Below are positions 41,197 through 49,280 of a stretch of DNA of 64,000 nucleotides, one piece after another. The DNA comes from Phenylobacterium conjunctum (GTDB taxonomy: Bacteria > Pseudomonadota > Alphaproteobacteria > Caulobacterales > Caulobacteraceae): the NCBI RefSeq assembly GCF_042679085.1, contig NZ_JBHTLQ010000002.1, positions 97,726-161,725 on the forward strand, given 5' to 3'. Below the pieces are notes generated by a model. It saw nothing but the letters and a program-made list of their open reading frames with translations, had not been told where the DNA came from and did no database searches. The first letter of the stretch is position 1. The number at the start of each line of letters is the position of its first letter. The translations under genes and the position numbers were made by a program.

Positions 41197-42120
41197 ATGA
41201 GCCAGAACCTGAACGCCATTCCCGACAACCTCGTCGCCCCCTTCCAGATCGAGGACGAGCCCGTGCGCGGCCGTCTGGTGCGGCTGGGCGAGGCGGTGGA
41301 CACCATCCTGCAAGCCCACGCCTATCCCGAGCCGGTGGCCAACCTGCTGGGCGAGGTCTGCGCCCTGGCCGCCCTGGTCGGCTCCAACCTGAAGTTCGAG
41401 GGCCGGCTGATCGTCCAGGCCCAGGGCGACGGGCCGGTGCGCTATGTGGTCTGCGACTACGACACCTCCGGGTCGCTGCGCGGCTACTGCCGGTTTGACG
41501 AGGCCGAGGTGGCGGCCGCGACGAAAGGCTTCGCCCGGCCGGGCGCCCGGTCGCTGCTGGGCGACGGGGTGTTCATCATGACCGTGGACCAGGGCCCGGA
41601 CATGGACCGCTACCAGGGCGTCACCGCCATCGAAGGCGAGACCCTGGCCCTGAGCGCCGAGCAGTATTTCGCCCAGTCCGAACAGACCCCCACCCGTATC
41701 CGCCTCGCCGTTGGCCAGGTCGACACCGGCGACGGCCCGGTCTGGCGCGCCGGGGGCATGTTGATCCAGGCCATCGCAGAGGACGACGCCCGCGGCTCGA
41801 CCGCCGAGGCCTGGACCCGCACCCAGGCCTTCTTCGAGACCATCGGCGAGGACGAACTGGTCGATCCCACCATCTCGGCCGAGACCCTGCTGTTCCGCCT
41901 GTTCCACGAGGACGGCGCTCGGGTGTTCGAGCCCAAGCCGATCCAGGCCTTCTGCCGCTGCTCCCTGGACCGCATCGCCACGGTGCTGGCCTCGTTCTCC
42001 GAGGACGAGCGGGCCGACATGGTCGAGGACGACGGCCAGATCCGGGTGACGTGCGAGTACTGCTCCAAGGTCTATGCGCTGACGCCCGACAGCCTCGCCG
42101 CCATCGGCCAGGCCAGCTGA
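41197..42120 (+). CDS. hslO: Redox-regulated chaperone Hsp33
   Basis: 307-aa holdase activated by oxidation. The N-terminal domain has FQIEDEPVRGRLVRLGEAVD. The C-terminal zinc switch holds all four cysteines: C253, C255 (CRC), then after 30 residues C286 and C289 (CEYC), the family's CxC-x(27-32)-CxxC. In unstressed cells these bind zinc; oxidants form disulfides and switch the chaperone on. Its stop overlaps the start of the MFS gene (TGATG). Confidence 0.96.
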   Translation: MSQNLNAIPDNLVAPFQIEDEPVRGRLVRLGEAVDTILQAHAYPEPVANLLGEVCALAALVGSNLKFEGRLIVQAQGDGPVRYVVCDYDTSGSLRGYCRFDEAEVAAATKGFARPGARSLLGDGVFIMTVDQGPDMDRYQGVTAIEGETLALSAEQYFAQSEQTPTRIRLAVGQVDTGDGPVWRAGGMLIQAIAEDDARGSTAEAWTRTQAFFETIGEDELVDPTISAETLLFRLFHEDGARVFEPKPIQAFCRCSLDRIATVLASFSEDERADMVEDDGQIRVTCEYCSKVYALTPDSLAAIGQAS

Positions 42121-43511
42121 TGTCGACGCCCAAGCCCGGCAGCTGGGCCGATGTCCTGGCGCAGGGGCGGGCGAGCCGCTTCGGCTTGATCTGCCTGGGC
42201 GTCTGGCTGAGCGCCGCGGACTCCCTCGTCACCGCCACCATCATGCCCAGCGTCGGCGCTGACCTGGGCGGCTACGCCTATTTCGGCTGGGCCACCGCCG
42301 GCTTCCTGCTGGGTTCGGTGATGGCCGGGGCCAGCTCGGGGCTGCTGGCGGCCCGCTTCGGCCTGCGCCGCGCCACCGCCGCCTCGGCCCTGCTCTACGC
42401 CGTGGGTTGCCTGATGAGCGCGGCGGGGCCGGACATCTGGACCTTCCTGGCCGGCCGCGTGCTGCAGGGGATCGGCGGCGGCTGGGTCGCCGGGCTCTGT
42501 TCCGTGGCTATCGGCGTCATGTTCCCCGACCGCACCTTGCCCAAGGTCTATGCCGCCATCACCGCGGTCTGGGGCGTGGCCAGCCTGCTCGGCCCGATGA
42601 TCGGCGGCCTGTTCGCCGACGCTGGGGTCTGGCGCTGGGCCTTCTGGTCTTTCGCCATCCAGGGCGTGGCCGTGGCCCTGACCTCCCTGGTCATGCTGCC
42701 GAAGGGGGAGGATGGCGAGGCCGGGGCCGGCGTCGCCTGGACCCAGCTTGGCCTGATCGCGGTCGGCGTCACCGCCATTGGCCTCGCGGACCTGGCCGGC
42801 GACGCTCTGCGGTCCGGCGTCCTGACCCTGGCCGGCGTCGCGATCCTGGCCGCCACGGTGTGGATCGACGGGCGGATGACGACGCGCCTGCTGCCGCGGG
42901 GCTCCAGCAATCTGCGCACCGTGCCGGGCGCGGCCTATGCGGCCATGTTCCTGCTCACCGCGGCCTCCATGGGCTTCAGCGTCTATGGCCCGGCCATCCT
43001 GCAGACCCTGGCCGGACTGAAGGCCCTGTCCGCCGGCTATGTGATCGCCGCCGAGTCCCTGGCCTGGACCCTGGCGGGCCTGGCGGTCTCCGGCCTGACC
43101 GGACGCTGGCCGACCTGGATGATCCGGCTGGGGGCGGTCTCCGCGACCCTGGGCGTCGCGCTCAGCATCTGGGCCTTCCCGTCCGGCCAGGTCTGGCCGG
43201 TGATCGTGGCGGGCTGTGCGTTGGGCGCGGGCTTTGGCCTGTCCTGGGCCTTCATGGCCCAGCAGCTGCTGGCGGGCCTGGACGAGACCGAGCGCGGCAT
43301 CGGGGCGGCCGGCATCTCGGCCGTGCGCCTGACCGGCTCTGCGGCGGGCGCGGCGGCGGCGGGCGTGGTCGCCAACCTGACGGGCCTGTCCAAGGGGCTG
43401 GACGTCACCAGCGCCCAGGCCGCCGGCGTCTGGGTGTTCGCCTCGGTGGTTCCGGTCAGCCTGCTGGGCGTCTGGGCGGCCTGGCGCATGGGCCAGGCGC
43501 GTTCGGCCTAG
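42120..43511 (+). CDS. MFS transporter
   Basis: 463-aa inner-membrane major facilitator with about 12-14 hydrophobic spans. Seen: LICLGVWLSAADSLVTATIM, reminiscent of DHA2 drug exporters, and GGYAYFGWATAGFLLGSVMA. A motif-A-like loop (GLLAARFGLRRATA) follows. The long GLYxA-type motif C (GGLFADAGVWRWAFWSF) is partial. Start at 42120 because the ATG overlaps the hslO stop. Coupling to hslO suggests co-expression in stress; the substrate is unknown. It shares a CTAG with the convergent 568-aa gene. Confidence 0.88.
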   Translation: MSTPKPGSWADVLAQGRASRFGLICLGVWLSAADSLVTATIMPSVGADLGGYAYFGWATAGFLLGSVMAGASSGLLAARFGLRRATAASALLYAVGCLMSAAGPDIWTFLAGRVLQGIGGGWVAGLCSVAIGVMFPDRTLPKVYAAITAVWGVASLLGPMIGGLFADAGVWRWAFWSFAIQGVAVALTSLVMLPKGEDGEAGAGVAWTQLGLIAVGVTAIGLADLAGDALRSGVLTLAGVAILAATVWIDGRMTTRLLPRGSSNLRTVPGAAYAAMFLLTAASMGFSVYGPAILQTLAGLKALSAGYVIAAESLAWTLAGLAVSGLTGRWPTWMIRLGAVSATLGVALSIWAFPSGQVWPVIVAGCALGAGFGLSWAFMAQQLLAGLDETERGIGAAGISAVRLTGSAAGAAAAGVVANLTGLSKGLDVTSAQAAGVWVFASVVPVSLLGVWAAWRMGQARSA

Positions 43512-45214
43512 GCCGCGCGGCCCAGGTTCTGGACCATGGTCTGTAGCTGCACCGCGGCGCGGGCCGACAGGTGCGCGGTGGTGTCGGGATGCGCGGCCAG
43601 GCGCCTGGCCTCCTGGCGGGCCCGCTCGGCGGCCGGGCCTAAGGGCGCGGCCTCGCCGGTCGCCATGCGGATCAGGGCCTGGACCTTCTCCACCGGGCTG
43701 TGGGCCGCCTTGCGGATCCCCTGGATGATTTTGGCCTCGGCCTCCAGCTTGCCGCCCATCTCGCCGATCAGGGTCAGCAGGGCTTCGATGCCCGCCTCCT
43801 GGCCGCCGGCCCGAGCCACGCGCCGGTACAGGTTCGCCAGCTGGCCCAGGCGGATCGCCGCAGGCGCCTTGCCGCTCATCGCCTCGGTGTCGAACTTCAA
43901 CGAGGTGACGCAGGACTGGATCCAGCGCACCGCCTGGCGCTTGTGGGTTCCGCCGACCACGCTCTCCATCAGTCGCACCAGGGCCATGGCTTCGTCGATC
44001 GGGGTGCGGGCCACCTTCAGATAGGCGGTGACGAATTCGGTGCCGACCAGGGTGTGCGACCGGGAGACAAAGGCCTCGTGCACGGCCTCCGCCCCGCCCA
44101 TGGGTTCGGCCGCGGTCATCAGGGTGATGGCCAGGGCGCGGCAGATCTCGACCTCGCCCTCGGGGCTGGCGGGACGCAGGCGGCGTGGGCTGGCGACCTC
44201 GGCCAGGACCTTGCGGCCCAGGGCCTGGCGCAGGCCTGCGACCCGCGGCTCGGCCAGGAAGCGCGCCAGGCGCTCGCCGATGTCGGTGGGCTTGGGCAGC
44301 AGGGCGGCCGCGGCGGGATCGATGGCGCCCACCGCCTTGGGGACCTCCGGCGCCACCAACTGGGCCAGGGCGCCCAGGTGGCTGGCTGGATCAAGCTCTG
44401 CGCCCAGCATCTCGGTCATGGCGGGGCCCAGGTTCAGGATCTCCGCCATCGGCTGGGCCAGGACGTGGAAGGCCAGATCGCGGCCGATCCCGGTCTCAGG
44501 CGCCGCATCGGCCAGGTTCAGGATGCGCTCGACCTTGGACGGCCAGTCCTCGGCCGAGCCCAGATAGCCCGCCACCGCGCCGCCCATCAGGAACAGCCGC
44601 TCGTCGGCTTCAGCCAGGGCTTCGCAGGTCTCGCCGAAGCCGGAGACGGAAATGGTCGGGAACGCCTTGGCCTGGGTCGCCTGGCGCAGGCGGGCCGCCG
44701 CTTGGTCGATCACCGGGTGCAGGCCGCGGATCACCTCGTGCACCGTCGAATGCCGCAACAGGGCCTCGGGCACCGCGAACTTCTGGATCGCGTGTTGGAA
44801 CTCGCCGCCTGCGTTGCGCAGGGTGTCGACGAGGTCGAGGCGATGGATCAGCTCGAAGGCGGTCGACTTGCGCCGCGCCAGCCAGCCCTCCAGCACCTCG
44901 GCGATGCGGGCGCGGGCCATGGGACCATAGAGGTCGCTGCCTGCCTGGCAGCGGGGCGGGGGCAGGTCGCCGGAGCGCAGCTTGCGGGTGACGGGAGAGG
45001 TGAAGTCGCCTTCGCGGCGGATGCACAGCGGGCTGAACTTGCCGGACTTCGGATCACGGGTTTCGCGGATCACCATCACGGCGATGAACTCGCCGCTGCC
45101 GATCATCTCGTTGGCGACCTGGATCGCGCGGTGCTGGTCTTCCAGCCACGCCTCAAGGTGCACCGCCGAACCGGGGCGCCGCGCCAGGACTTCGTAGTGA
45201 ACCTGCTCCTCCAT
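43508..45214 (-). CDS. Conserved-looking hypothetical protein, 568 aa, mostly helical
   Basis: Not recognised. The N-terminal region of about 75 residues has alternating strands (MEEQVHYEVLARRPGSAVHL, GEFIAVMVIRETRDPKSGKF). The remainder is a long series of amphipathic helices rich in Ala, Leu, Arg and Glu, without signal peptide, membrane span or obvious catalytic motif. The codon usage and full-length frame with a clear end argue it is a real gene. It lies upstream of lysC on the same strand with 77 bp between. A scaffold or stress-related role is only a guess. Confidence 0.8.
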   Translation of the reverse strand: MEEQVHYEVLARRPGSAVHLEAWLEDQHRAIQVANEMIGSGEFIAVMVIRETRDPKSGKFSPLCIRREGDFTSPVTRKLRSGDLPPPRCQAGSDLYGPMARARIAEVLEGWLARRKSTAFELIHRLDLVDTLRNAGGEFQHAIQKFAVPEALLRHSTVHEVIRGLHPVIDQAAARLRQATQAKAFPTISVSGFGETCEALAEADERLFLMGGAVAGYLGSAEDWPSKVERILNLADAAPETGIGRDLAFHVLAQPMAEILNLGPAMTEMLGAELDPASHLGALAQLVAPEVPKAVGAIDPAAAALLPKPTDIGERLARFLAEPRVAGLRQALGRKVLAEVASPRRLRPASPEGEVEICRALAITLMTAAEPMGGAEAVHEAFVSRSHTLVGTEFVTAYLKVARTPIDEAMALVRLMESVVGGTHKRQAVRWIQSCVTSLKFDTEAMSGKAPAAIRLGQLANLYRRVARAGGQEAGIEALLTLIGEMGGKLEAEAKIIQGIRKAAHSPVEKVQALIRMATGEAAPLGPAAERARQEARRLAAHPDTTAHLSARAAVQLQTMVQNLGRAA

Positions 45215-45261
45215 GCGGCCATCATGACCGGATGGGGTTTACGGCCTGTGAAATCGCACCC

Positions 45262-45280
45262 CTGCGGCGAGCCGCCGCAG
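45262..45280 (-). terminator. Stem-loop at the lysC / 568-aa gene border
   Basis: ctgcggcg and cgccgcag form a perfect 8-bp stem with a 3-base loop, 11 bp downstream of the lysC stop. No T-run follows on either strand, so a terminator role is uncertain. It occupies most of the 77-bp gap. Confidence 0.35.
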
Positions 45281-45291
45281 GTCGCTACATC

Positions 45292-46542
45292 TTAGAGTTG
45301 GTCCAGACCGTAGGCGGCGTGCAGAGCGCGAACCGCCAGCTCGGTATAGGCGGCGTCGATCAGCACGCTGATCTTGATCTCGCTGGTGGAGATCACCTGG
45401 ATGTTGACGCCCTTGTCGGCCAGGGCGCTGAACATCGACTTGGCGACGCCCGCGTGGCTGCGCATGCCGACCCCGATCACCGAGACCTTGGCCACGTCCT
45501 CGTTCACCTGGACGTCCTCGAAGCCCACCTTGCCCTTCAGGCCGCGGACGATCTCCACGGCGCGCTGGGCGTCGCGCTTGCCGACCGTGAACTCCATATT
45601 CGCGGTGTCCTGGGTGCGCGCATGGCTCTGGACGATCATGTCCACATTGACGTTCGCGTCGGCCAGGGCCCCGAAGATCTCCGAAGAGACGCCCGGATGG
45701 TCCGGCAGGCCGAACAGGCTGATCTTCGCTTCGTCGCGGCTGTAGGCGACGCCGCTCACGATCCGCTTTTCCATGATCTCTTCCTCGTCGCACACGATGG
45801 TGCCCTGGCCCGGCGCTTCGCCCGGCTCGACAAAACTCGACAACACCCGCACGGGCACGTTCTGGGCCATGGCCAGCTCGACCGAGCGGGTCTGCAGCAC
45901 CTTGGCGCCCAGGGAGGCCATTTCCAGCATCTCCTCGTAGGAGATCTTGGCCAGCTTGCGGGCTTTGGATTCAATCCGCGGGTCGGTGGTGTAGACCCCG
46001 TCCACGTCGGTGTAGATGTCGCAGCAGCTGGCCTTCACCGCCGCGGCGATGGCCACCGCGCTGGTGTCCGAGCCGCCCCGGCCCAGGGTGGCGATGCGGC
46101 CGTCGCGGGTCACGCCCTGGAAGCCGGCGATGACGGCGACCTCGCCCTTGTCCATGGCCTCGATCAGCTTGTCGGCCTGCACATCGTCGATGCGGGCGCG
46201 GCCATGAGCGTCGTCGGCGATGATCGGGATCTGCCAACCCATCCAGGACCGCGCGGGCAGGCCCATATTGCGCAGGACCATGGCCAGGAGGCCCGCGGTC
46301 ACCTGTTCGCCAGAGGCCACCACCACGTCGTATTCGTCGTCCGACGCGGGCAGGCCGGCGGCGGCGGGGCCGGCGTTATCGGTCCAGGCCACCAGTTCGT
46401 TGGTCTTGCCGGCCATGGCCGAGACCACCACGGCGACCTTGTGTCCGGCGGCGACTTCCGCCGCCACCAGGCGGCCGACGCGCCGGATGCGCTCCAGATC
46501 GGCCACCGAGGTGCCGCCGAATTTCATCACAAGCCGGGACAG
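45292..46542 (-). CDS. lysC: Aspartate kinase (probable CTG start)
   Basis: About 416 aa, first enzyme of the lysine/threonine/methionine pathway. Kinase domain: LVMKFGGTSVADLERIRRVG, VASGEQVTAGLLAMVLRNMG, GRGGSDTSAVAIAAAVKASC, and TDVDGVYTTDPRIESKARKL. Two ACT regulatory domains follow (LPDHPGVSSEIFGALADANV, IGVGMRSHAGVAKSMFSALA). ATG 46527 has its nearest SD (GGAG) 23 bases away. A CTG at 46542, eight bases after GGGGAG, gives MSRLVMKFGG as in relatives. The very long upstream frame is not coding. Divergent from ubiG. Confidence 0.94.
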   Translation of the reverse strand: MSRLVMKFGGTSVADLERIRRVGRLVAAEVAAGHKVAVVVSAMAGKTNELVAWTDNAGPAAAGLPASDDEYDVVVASGEQVTAGLLAMVLRNMGLPARSWMGWQIPIIADDAHGRARIDDVQADKLIEAMDKGEVAVIAGFQGVTRDGRIATLGRGGSDTSAVAIAAAVKASCCDIYTDVDGVYTTDPRIESKARKLAKISYEEMLEMASLGAKVLQTRSVELAMAQNVPVRVLSSFVEPGEAPGQGTIVCDEEEIMEKRIVSGVAYSRDEAKISLFGLPDHPGVSSEIFGALADANVNVDMIVQSHARTQDTANMEFTVGKRDAQRAVEIVRGLKGKVGFEDVQVNEDVAKVSVIGVGMRSHAGVAKSMFSALADKGVNIQVISTSEIKISVLIDAAYTELAVRALHAAYGLDQL

Positions 46543-46648
46543 GGTGATCGCTCCCCTAAAGCAAAAGGCGGGACCTTCTAGCGACGGCGACGCGCGCGGG
46601 CAACGCCGTGCTTCGACTTCCGTGGCGTTGCGCGCTAATAAGCGCCCC

Positions 46649-47395
46649 ATGACCGCGACCTCCAGCATCGACCCCGCCGAAGTCGAACGCTTCTCCCGCA
46701 TCGCCGCCGAATGGTGGGACCCGAAGGGCAAGTTCGCGCCCCTGCACAAGTTCAACCCCGTGCGCCTGGCCTTCATCCGCGACGAGGCCGCGATGCGGTT
46801 CGGCCGCGACACCCGCCAGCCCCGGCCGTTCGAAGGCCTCAAGCTGCTGGACATCGGTTGCGGTGGCGGCCTGCTCTCCGAGCCCATGAGCCGCCTGGGC
46901 TTCCAGGTCACCGCCGTCGACGCCTCGGAGCGCAACATCGGCGCGGCCAGCGCCCACGCCGCCGAGTGCGGCCTGACCATCGACTTCCGCGCCTCCACCG
47001 CCGAGGCGCTTGAGGCCGAGGGCGCCGGGCCCTTCGACGTGATCCTCAACATGGAGGTGATCGAGCACGTCAATGATCCGGGCGAGTTCCTGCGCACCTG
47101 CGGCCGGCTGCTGGCGCCTGGCGGCCTGATGATCGTCGCCACCCTCAACCGCACCCTGAAGGCCTTCGCCCTGGCCAAGGTCGGCGCCGAGTACATCCTG
47201 CGCTGGTTGCCCCCCGGCATTCACGACTGGAACAAGTTTCTGCGCCCGGATGAACTGCGCGACTTCCTGCGCAATGAGCCCCTGGCCATGCAGGGCCCGT
47301 TTGGGGTCAGTTTCGATCCCTTGAGCGGCCGCTGGTCGCGTTCCAGCGACTGCGACGTCAACTACATGATGACGGTCACTAGGGACGCAGTTTAG
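46649..47395 (+). CDS. ubiG: Ubiquinone biosynthesis O-methyltransferase
   Basis: 248-aa enzyme performing both O-methylations of ubiquinone synthesis. Seen: FSRIAAEWWDPKGKFAPLHK (family signature), the SAM motif I LLDIGCGGGLLSEPMSRLGF, VIEHVNDPGEF, LAPGGLMIVATLNRT, and PGIHDWNKFLRPDEL. Start MTATSSIDPAE at 46649. lysC-ubiG divergence is seen in several alphaproteobacteria. The FkbM gene follows 23 bp later on the same strand. Confidence 0.95.
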   Translation: MTATSSIDPAEVERFSRIAAEWWDPKGKFAPLHKFNPVRLAFIRDEAAMRFGRDTRQPRPFEGLKLLDIGCGGGLLSEPMSRLGFQVTAVDASERNIGAASAHAAECGLTIDFRASTAEALEAEGAGPFDVILNMEVIEHVNDPGEFLRTCGRLLAPGGLMIVATLNRTLKAFALAKVGAEYILRWLPPGIHDWNKFLRPDELRDFLRNEPLAMQGPFGVSFDPLSGRWSRSSDCDVNYMMTVTRDAV

Positions 47396-47418
47396 AGAGC
47401 GGACAAAGGATCTTATCC

Positions 47419-48222
47419 ATGGCTTCTCTCCGCGTGCTCGGTCACGCCTTCCGCGCCTGGCGGCGCAACATGCGCTGGGCCAAGCATGAGCCCGAGACCC
47501 CCTATCTGGCCGACCTGCTGTCGGGCTCGCCGGTGTGCCTGCACGTGGGCGCCAGCGACGGCCGCCACTCCTATGTGATGACCCAGGTCGCGCCCGACGC
47601 GCGCATCTACGCCTTCGAGCCCTCGGCCTTCACCTTCGAGGTGCTGAAGACCTGCCTGGCCTGGCACGGGATCGGCCGCCAGGTCACCCCGATCCACGCC
47701 GCCGTCTCCGACGAGGCAGGCGAGCTCCTGCTGGTCACGCCGAAAAAGACCTCCGGCCGCATGGGCCGCGCCTATGCTTACGTCGCGGCGCAAGCCCCCG
47801 AGGGCAAGGTGCGCCCGGACCTGGAGGACGTGGGCGTCGAGGTTCAGCCGACCCCGGTGGTCACCCTGGACGACTACTGCGCCAAGCACGGGGTCGAGCG
47901 CGTCGATTTCATCCGCATGGACATCGAAGGCGCCGAGCAGAAGGCCCTGAAGGGCGCCGAGGCGATCATCGACCGCGACCGCCCCCACGTGCTGATCGAG
48001 ATCCACCCGGTCATGCTGGCCGACCGTTTCGGCGGCTCCGCCGAGGCCGTGGTCGACCTGTTCCGCTCGCGCGGCTACCGCATGTTCGCCCTGAACGGCG
48101 ACCGCCTGGAAGAACGCACCACGGTCTGCCCGGACGTGCCCTGGAAGGACTACTTCTTCATCCACCCCACCCGCGCGGCGAAGCTGCCGGACGGGGTGTT
48201 CAAGGCCCGCATGGCGGCCTGA
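47419..48222 (+). CDS. FkbM-family methyltransferase
   Basis: 267-aa SAM-dependent methyltransferase of the FkbM type. Seen: VCLHVGASDGRHSYVMTQVA (motif I), IYAFEPSAFTFEVLKTCLAW, TLDDYCAKHGVERVDFIRMD followed by IEGAEQKALKGA, the FkbM fingerprint, and ADRFGGSAEAVVDLFRSRGY. Such enzymes methylate sugars or polyketides, often in surface-glycan pathways. The partner substrate is not apparent. Close spacing to ubiG suggests a shared transcript. Confidence 0.9.
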   Translation: MASLRVLGHAFRAWRRNMRWAKHEPETPYLADLLSGSPVCLHVGASDGRHSYVMTQVAPDARIYAFEPSAFTFEVLKTCLAWHGIGRQVTPIHAAVSDEAGELLLVTPKKTSGRMGRAYAYVAAQAPEGKVRPDLEDVGVEVQPTPVVTLDDYCAKHGVERVDFIRMDIEGAEQKALKGAEAIIDRDRPHVLIEIHPVMLADRFGGSAEAVVDLFRSRGYRMFALNGDRLEERTTVCPDVPWKDYFFIHPTRAAKLPDGVFKARMAA

Positions 48223-48496
48223 CGGGGCAGGGCGGCGAACGCGCCGCCCGCTTACTGACAATGAGAAAGACCGCGAGGCCCAGAGGGTCTCACGAGGCGC
48301 ACGAATTCGACGACCGAATTCGTACCTGGGCGTTTGACGTCAACATGGACGAACGGTGGGTGGACAAGGTGCAATCCTGACAGCCTGCTCATGAGACGTC
48401 CCTCCAGAGTCTGCGATCGCCAGGGCGGTGTTCTTCGGCCTTGCGCTTACAGATTGAATTTGGCCATGGTGCGGGACGGCTCGCCGGGAATTCGCA
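48223..48496. other. Intergenic gap with stem-loop and 9-bp inverted repeat
   Basis: No convincing gene in this 274-bp stretch. It contains a stem gggcggcg / cgccgccc at 48230-48249, just after the FkbM stop (possible terminator, no T-run). A perfect 9-bp inverted repeat acgaattcg-acgac-cgaattcgt lies at 48301-48323. One GANTC site (GAGTC near 48408) is present. Confidence 0.4.
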
Positions 48497-48694
48497 ATGC
48501 ACGACCCGCTCTATTGGATTGCCCTGGCTATTCTGTTGGCGACGCCCCTGTTGCTTCTGCTGCGCGCGCGGAGCCCATTGATCCGGTCCTGGACGCCCCC
48601 TGTCGTCCTGGCGCTGCTGCTCACGCCCTGCCTGCCTAGCGGCTGCTATGCACTTCTTGGGACAGCTTGTTATGTCGGCGGCGATTGTCCCTAG
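48497..48694 (+). CDS. Possible small membrane protein
   Basis: 65-codon frame MHDPLYWIALAILLATPLLL with two hydrophobic segments (about 6-22 and 35-48) and a tail with several cysteines (SGCYALLGTACYVGGDCP). Shine-Dalgarno is weak. In its favour: membrane-protein composition, and its stop shares CTAG with the convergent SRPBCC gene like other convergent pairs in this window. Chance frame is still possible. Function unknown. Confidence 0.4.
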   Translation: MHDPLYWIALAILLATPLLLLLRARSPLIRSWTPPVVLALLLTPCLPSGCYALLGTACYVGGDCP

Positions 48695-49176
48695 GGGCGC
48701 TCAGCGCGCTTCGCCAACAACGCCTCCAACTGCCCGAGCTGCTCTCCCGCCATCGCCTGCTGGCCCGCGAGCGCGTCCTCAGGAACCGGGCCCGGATAGG
48801 CCTCGCTCATCGTGAGCAGGGCGCGCTCGCCGTCTGCCTCGAAGGTCACCGTCGTGACCGGGCCGTCCTCGCCTTCCTCGTTGGTCCAGACGAGGCGGAG
48901 GGGCGGCGTCACCTCGAGGTAGCGGCCGAAGAAGGTCATGGCGTCCGCGCCCTCGCCGAAGGTGATGCGGTAGCCGCCGCCGGTGCGGGCGTCGATCTCG
49001 CAGGCGGTGATGACAGCGCCCATGGACTTGGGCGCCCACCACTGGCGGAACAGCTCGGGGTTGGCCCAGGCGTCGAACACGGCCTGGACAGGCGCATCGA
49101 AGAGGCGGCTGACAACCACCTCGCGGTCACCCTTGCGGGATACGGTGGTGGGGTGGTTCGGCTTGGCGGGGTCCAT
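48691..49176 (-). CDS. SRPBCC (AHSA1-like) domain protein
   Basis: 161-aa single-domain protein with the START-like fold. Seen: DREVVVSRLFDAPVQAVFDA, WANPELFRQWWAPKSMG, GGGYRITFGEGADAMTFFGR, and PPLRLVWTNEEGEDGPVTTV. This is the AHSA1/SRPBCC layout that binds hydrophobic ligands. Often paired with ArsR-type regulators, but none is adjacent here. Cytoplasmic. Its start faces the ABC-F gene with 104 bp between. Confidence 0.88.
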   Translation of the reverse strand: MDPAKPNHPTTVSRKGDREVVVSRLFDAPVQAVFDAWANPELFRQWWAPKSMGAVITACEIDARTGGGYRITFGEGADAMTFFGRYLEVTPPLRLVWTNEEGEDGPVTTVTFEADGERALLTMSEAYPGPVPEDALAGQQAMAGEQLGQLEALLAKRAERP

Positions 49177-49280
49177 GTCGTGTCCTTTGTGATCCAGGCG
49201 TCCGGCTTAGGACGCGCGTGGGCCCGGCGCGCCGACATGCGCCCTGGCCTTCTTCGTCCCCGCAGGCTAGCAGCGCGCCC

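Noticed and set aside
41003..41200. A 65-codon frame in the gap before hslO
   Set aside because: No Shine-Dalgarno, random composition and overlap with the hslO start; the 249-bp gap shows no gene.
45292..47220. A 642-codon lysC frame with a long N-terminal extension over ubiG
   Set aside because: The extension is antisense to ubiG and has no homology-like features; aspartokinase begins at MKFGGTS or just before.
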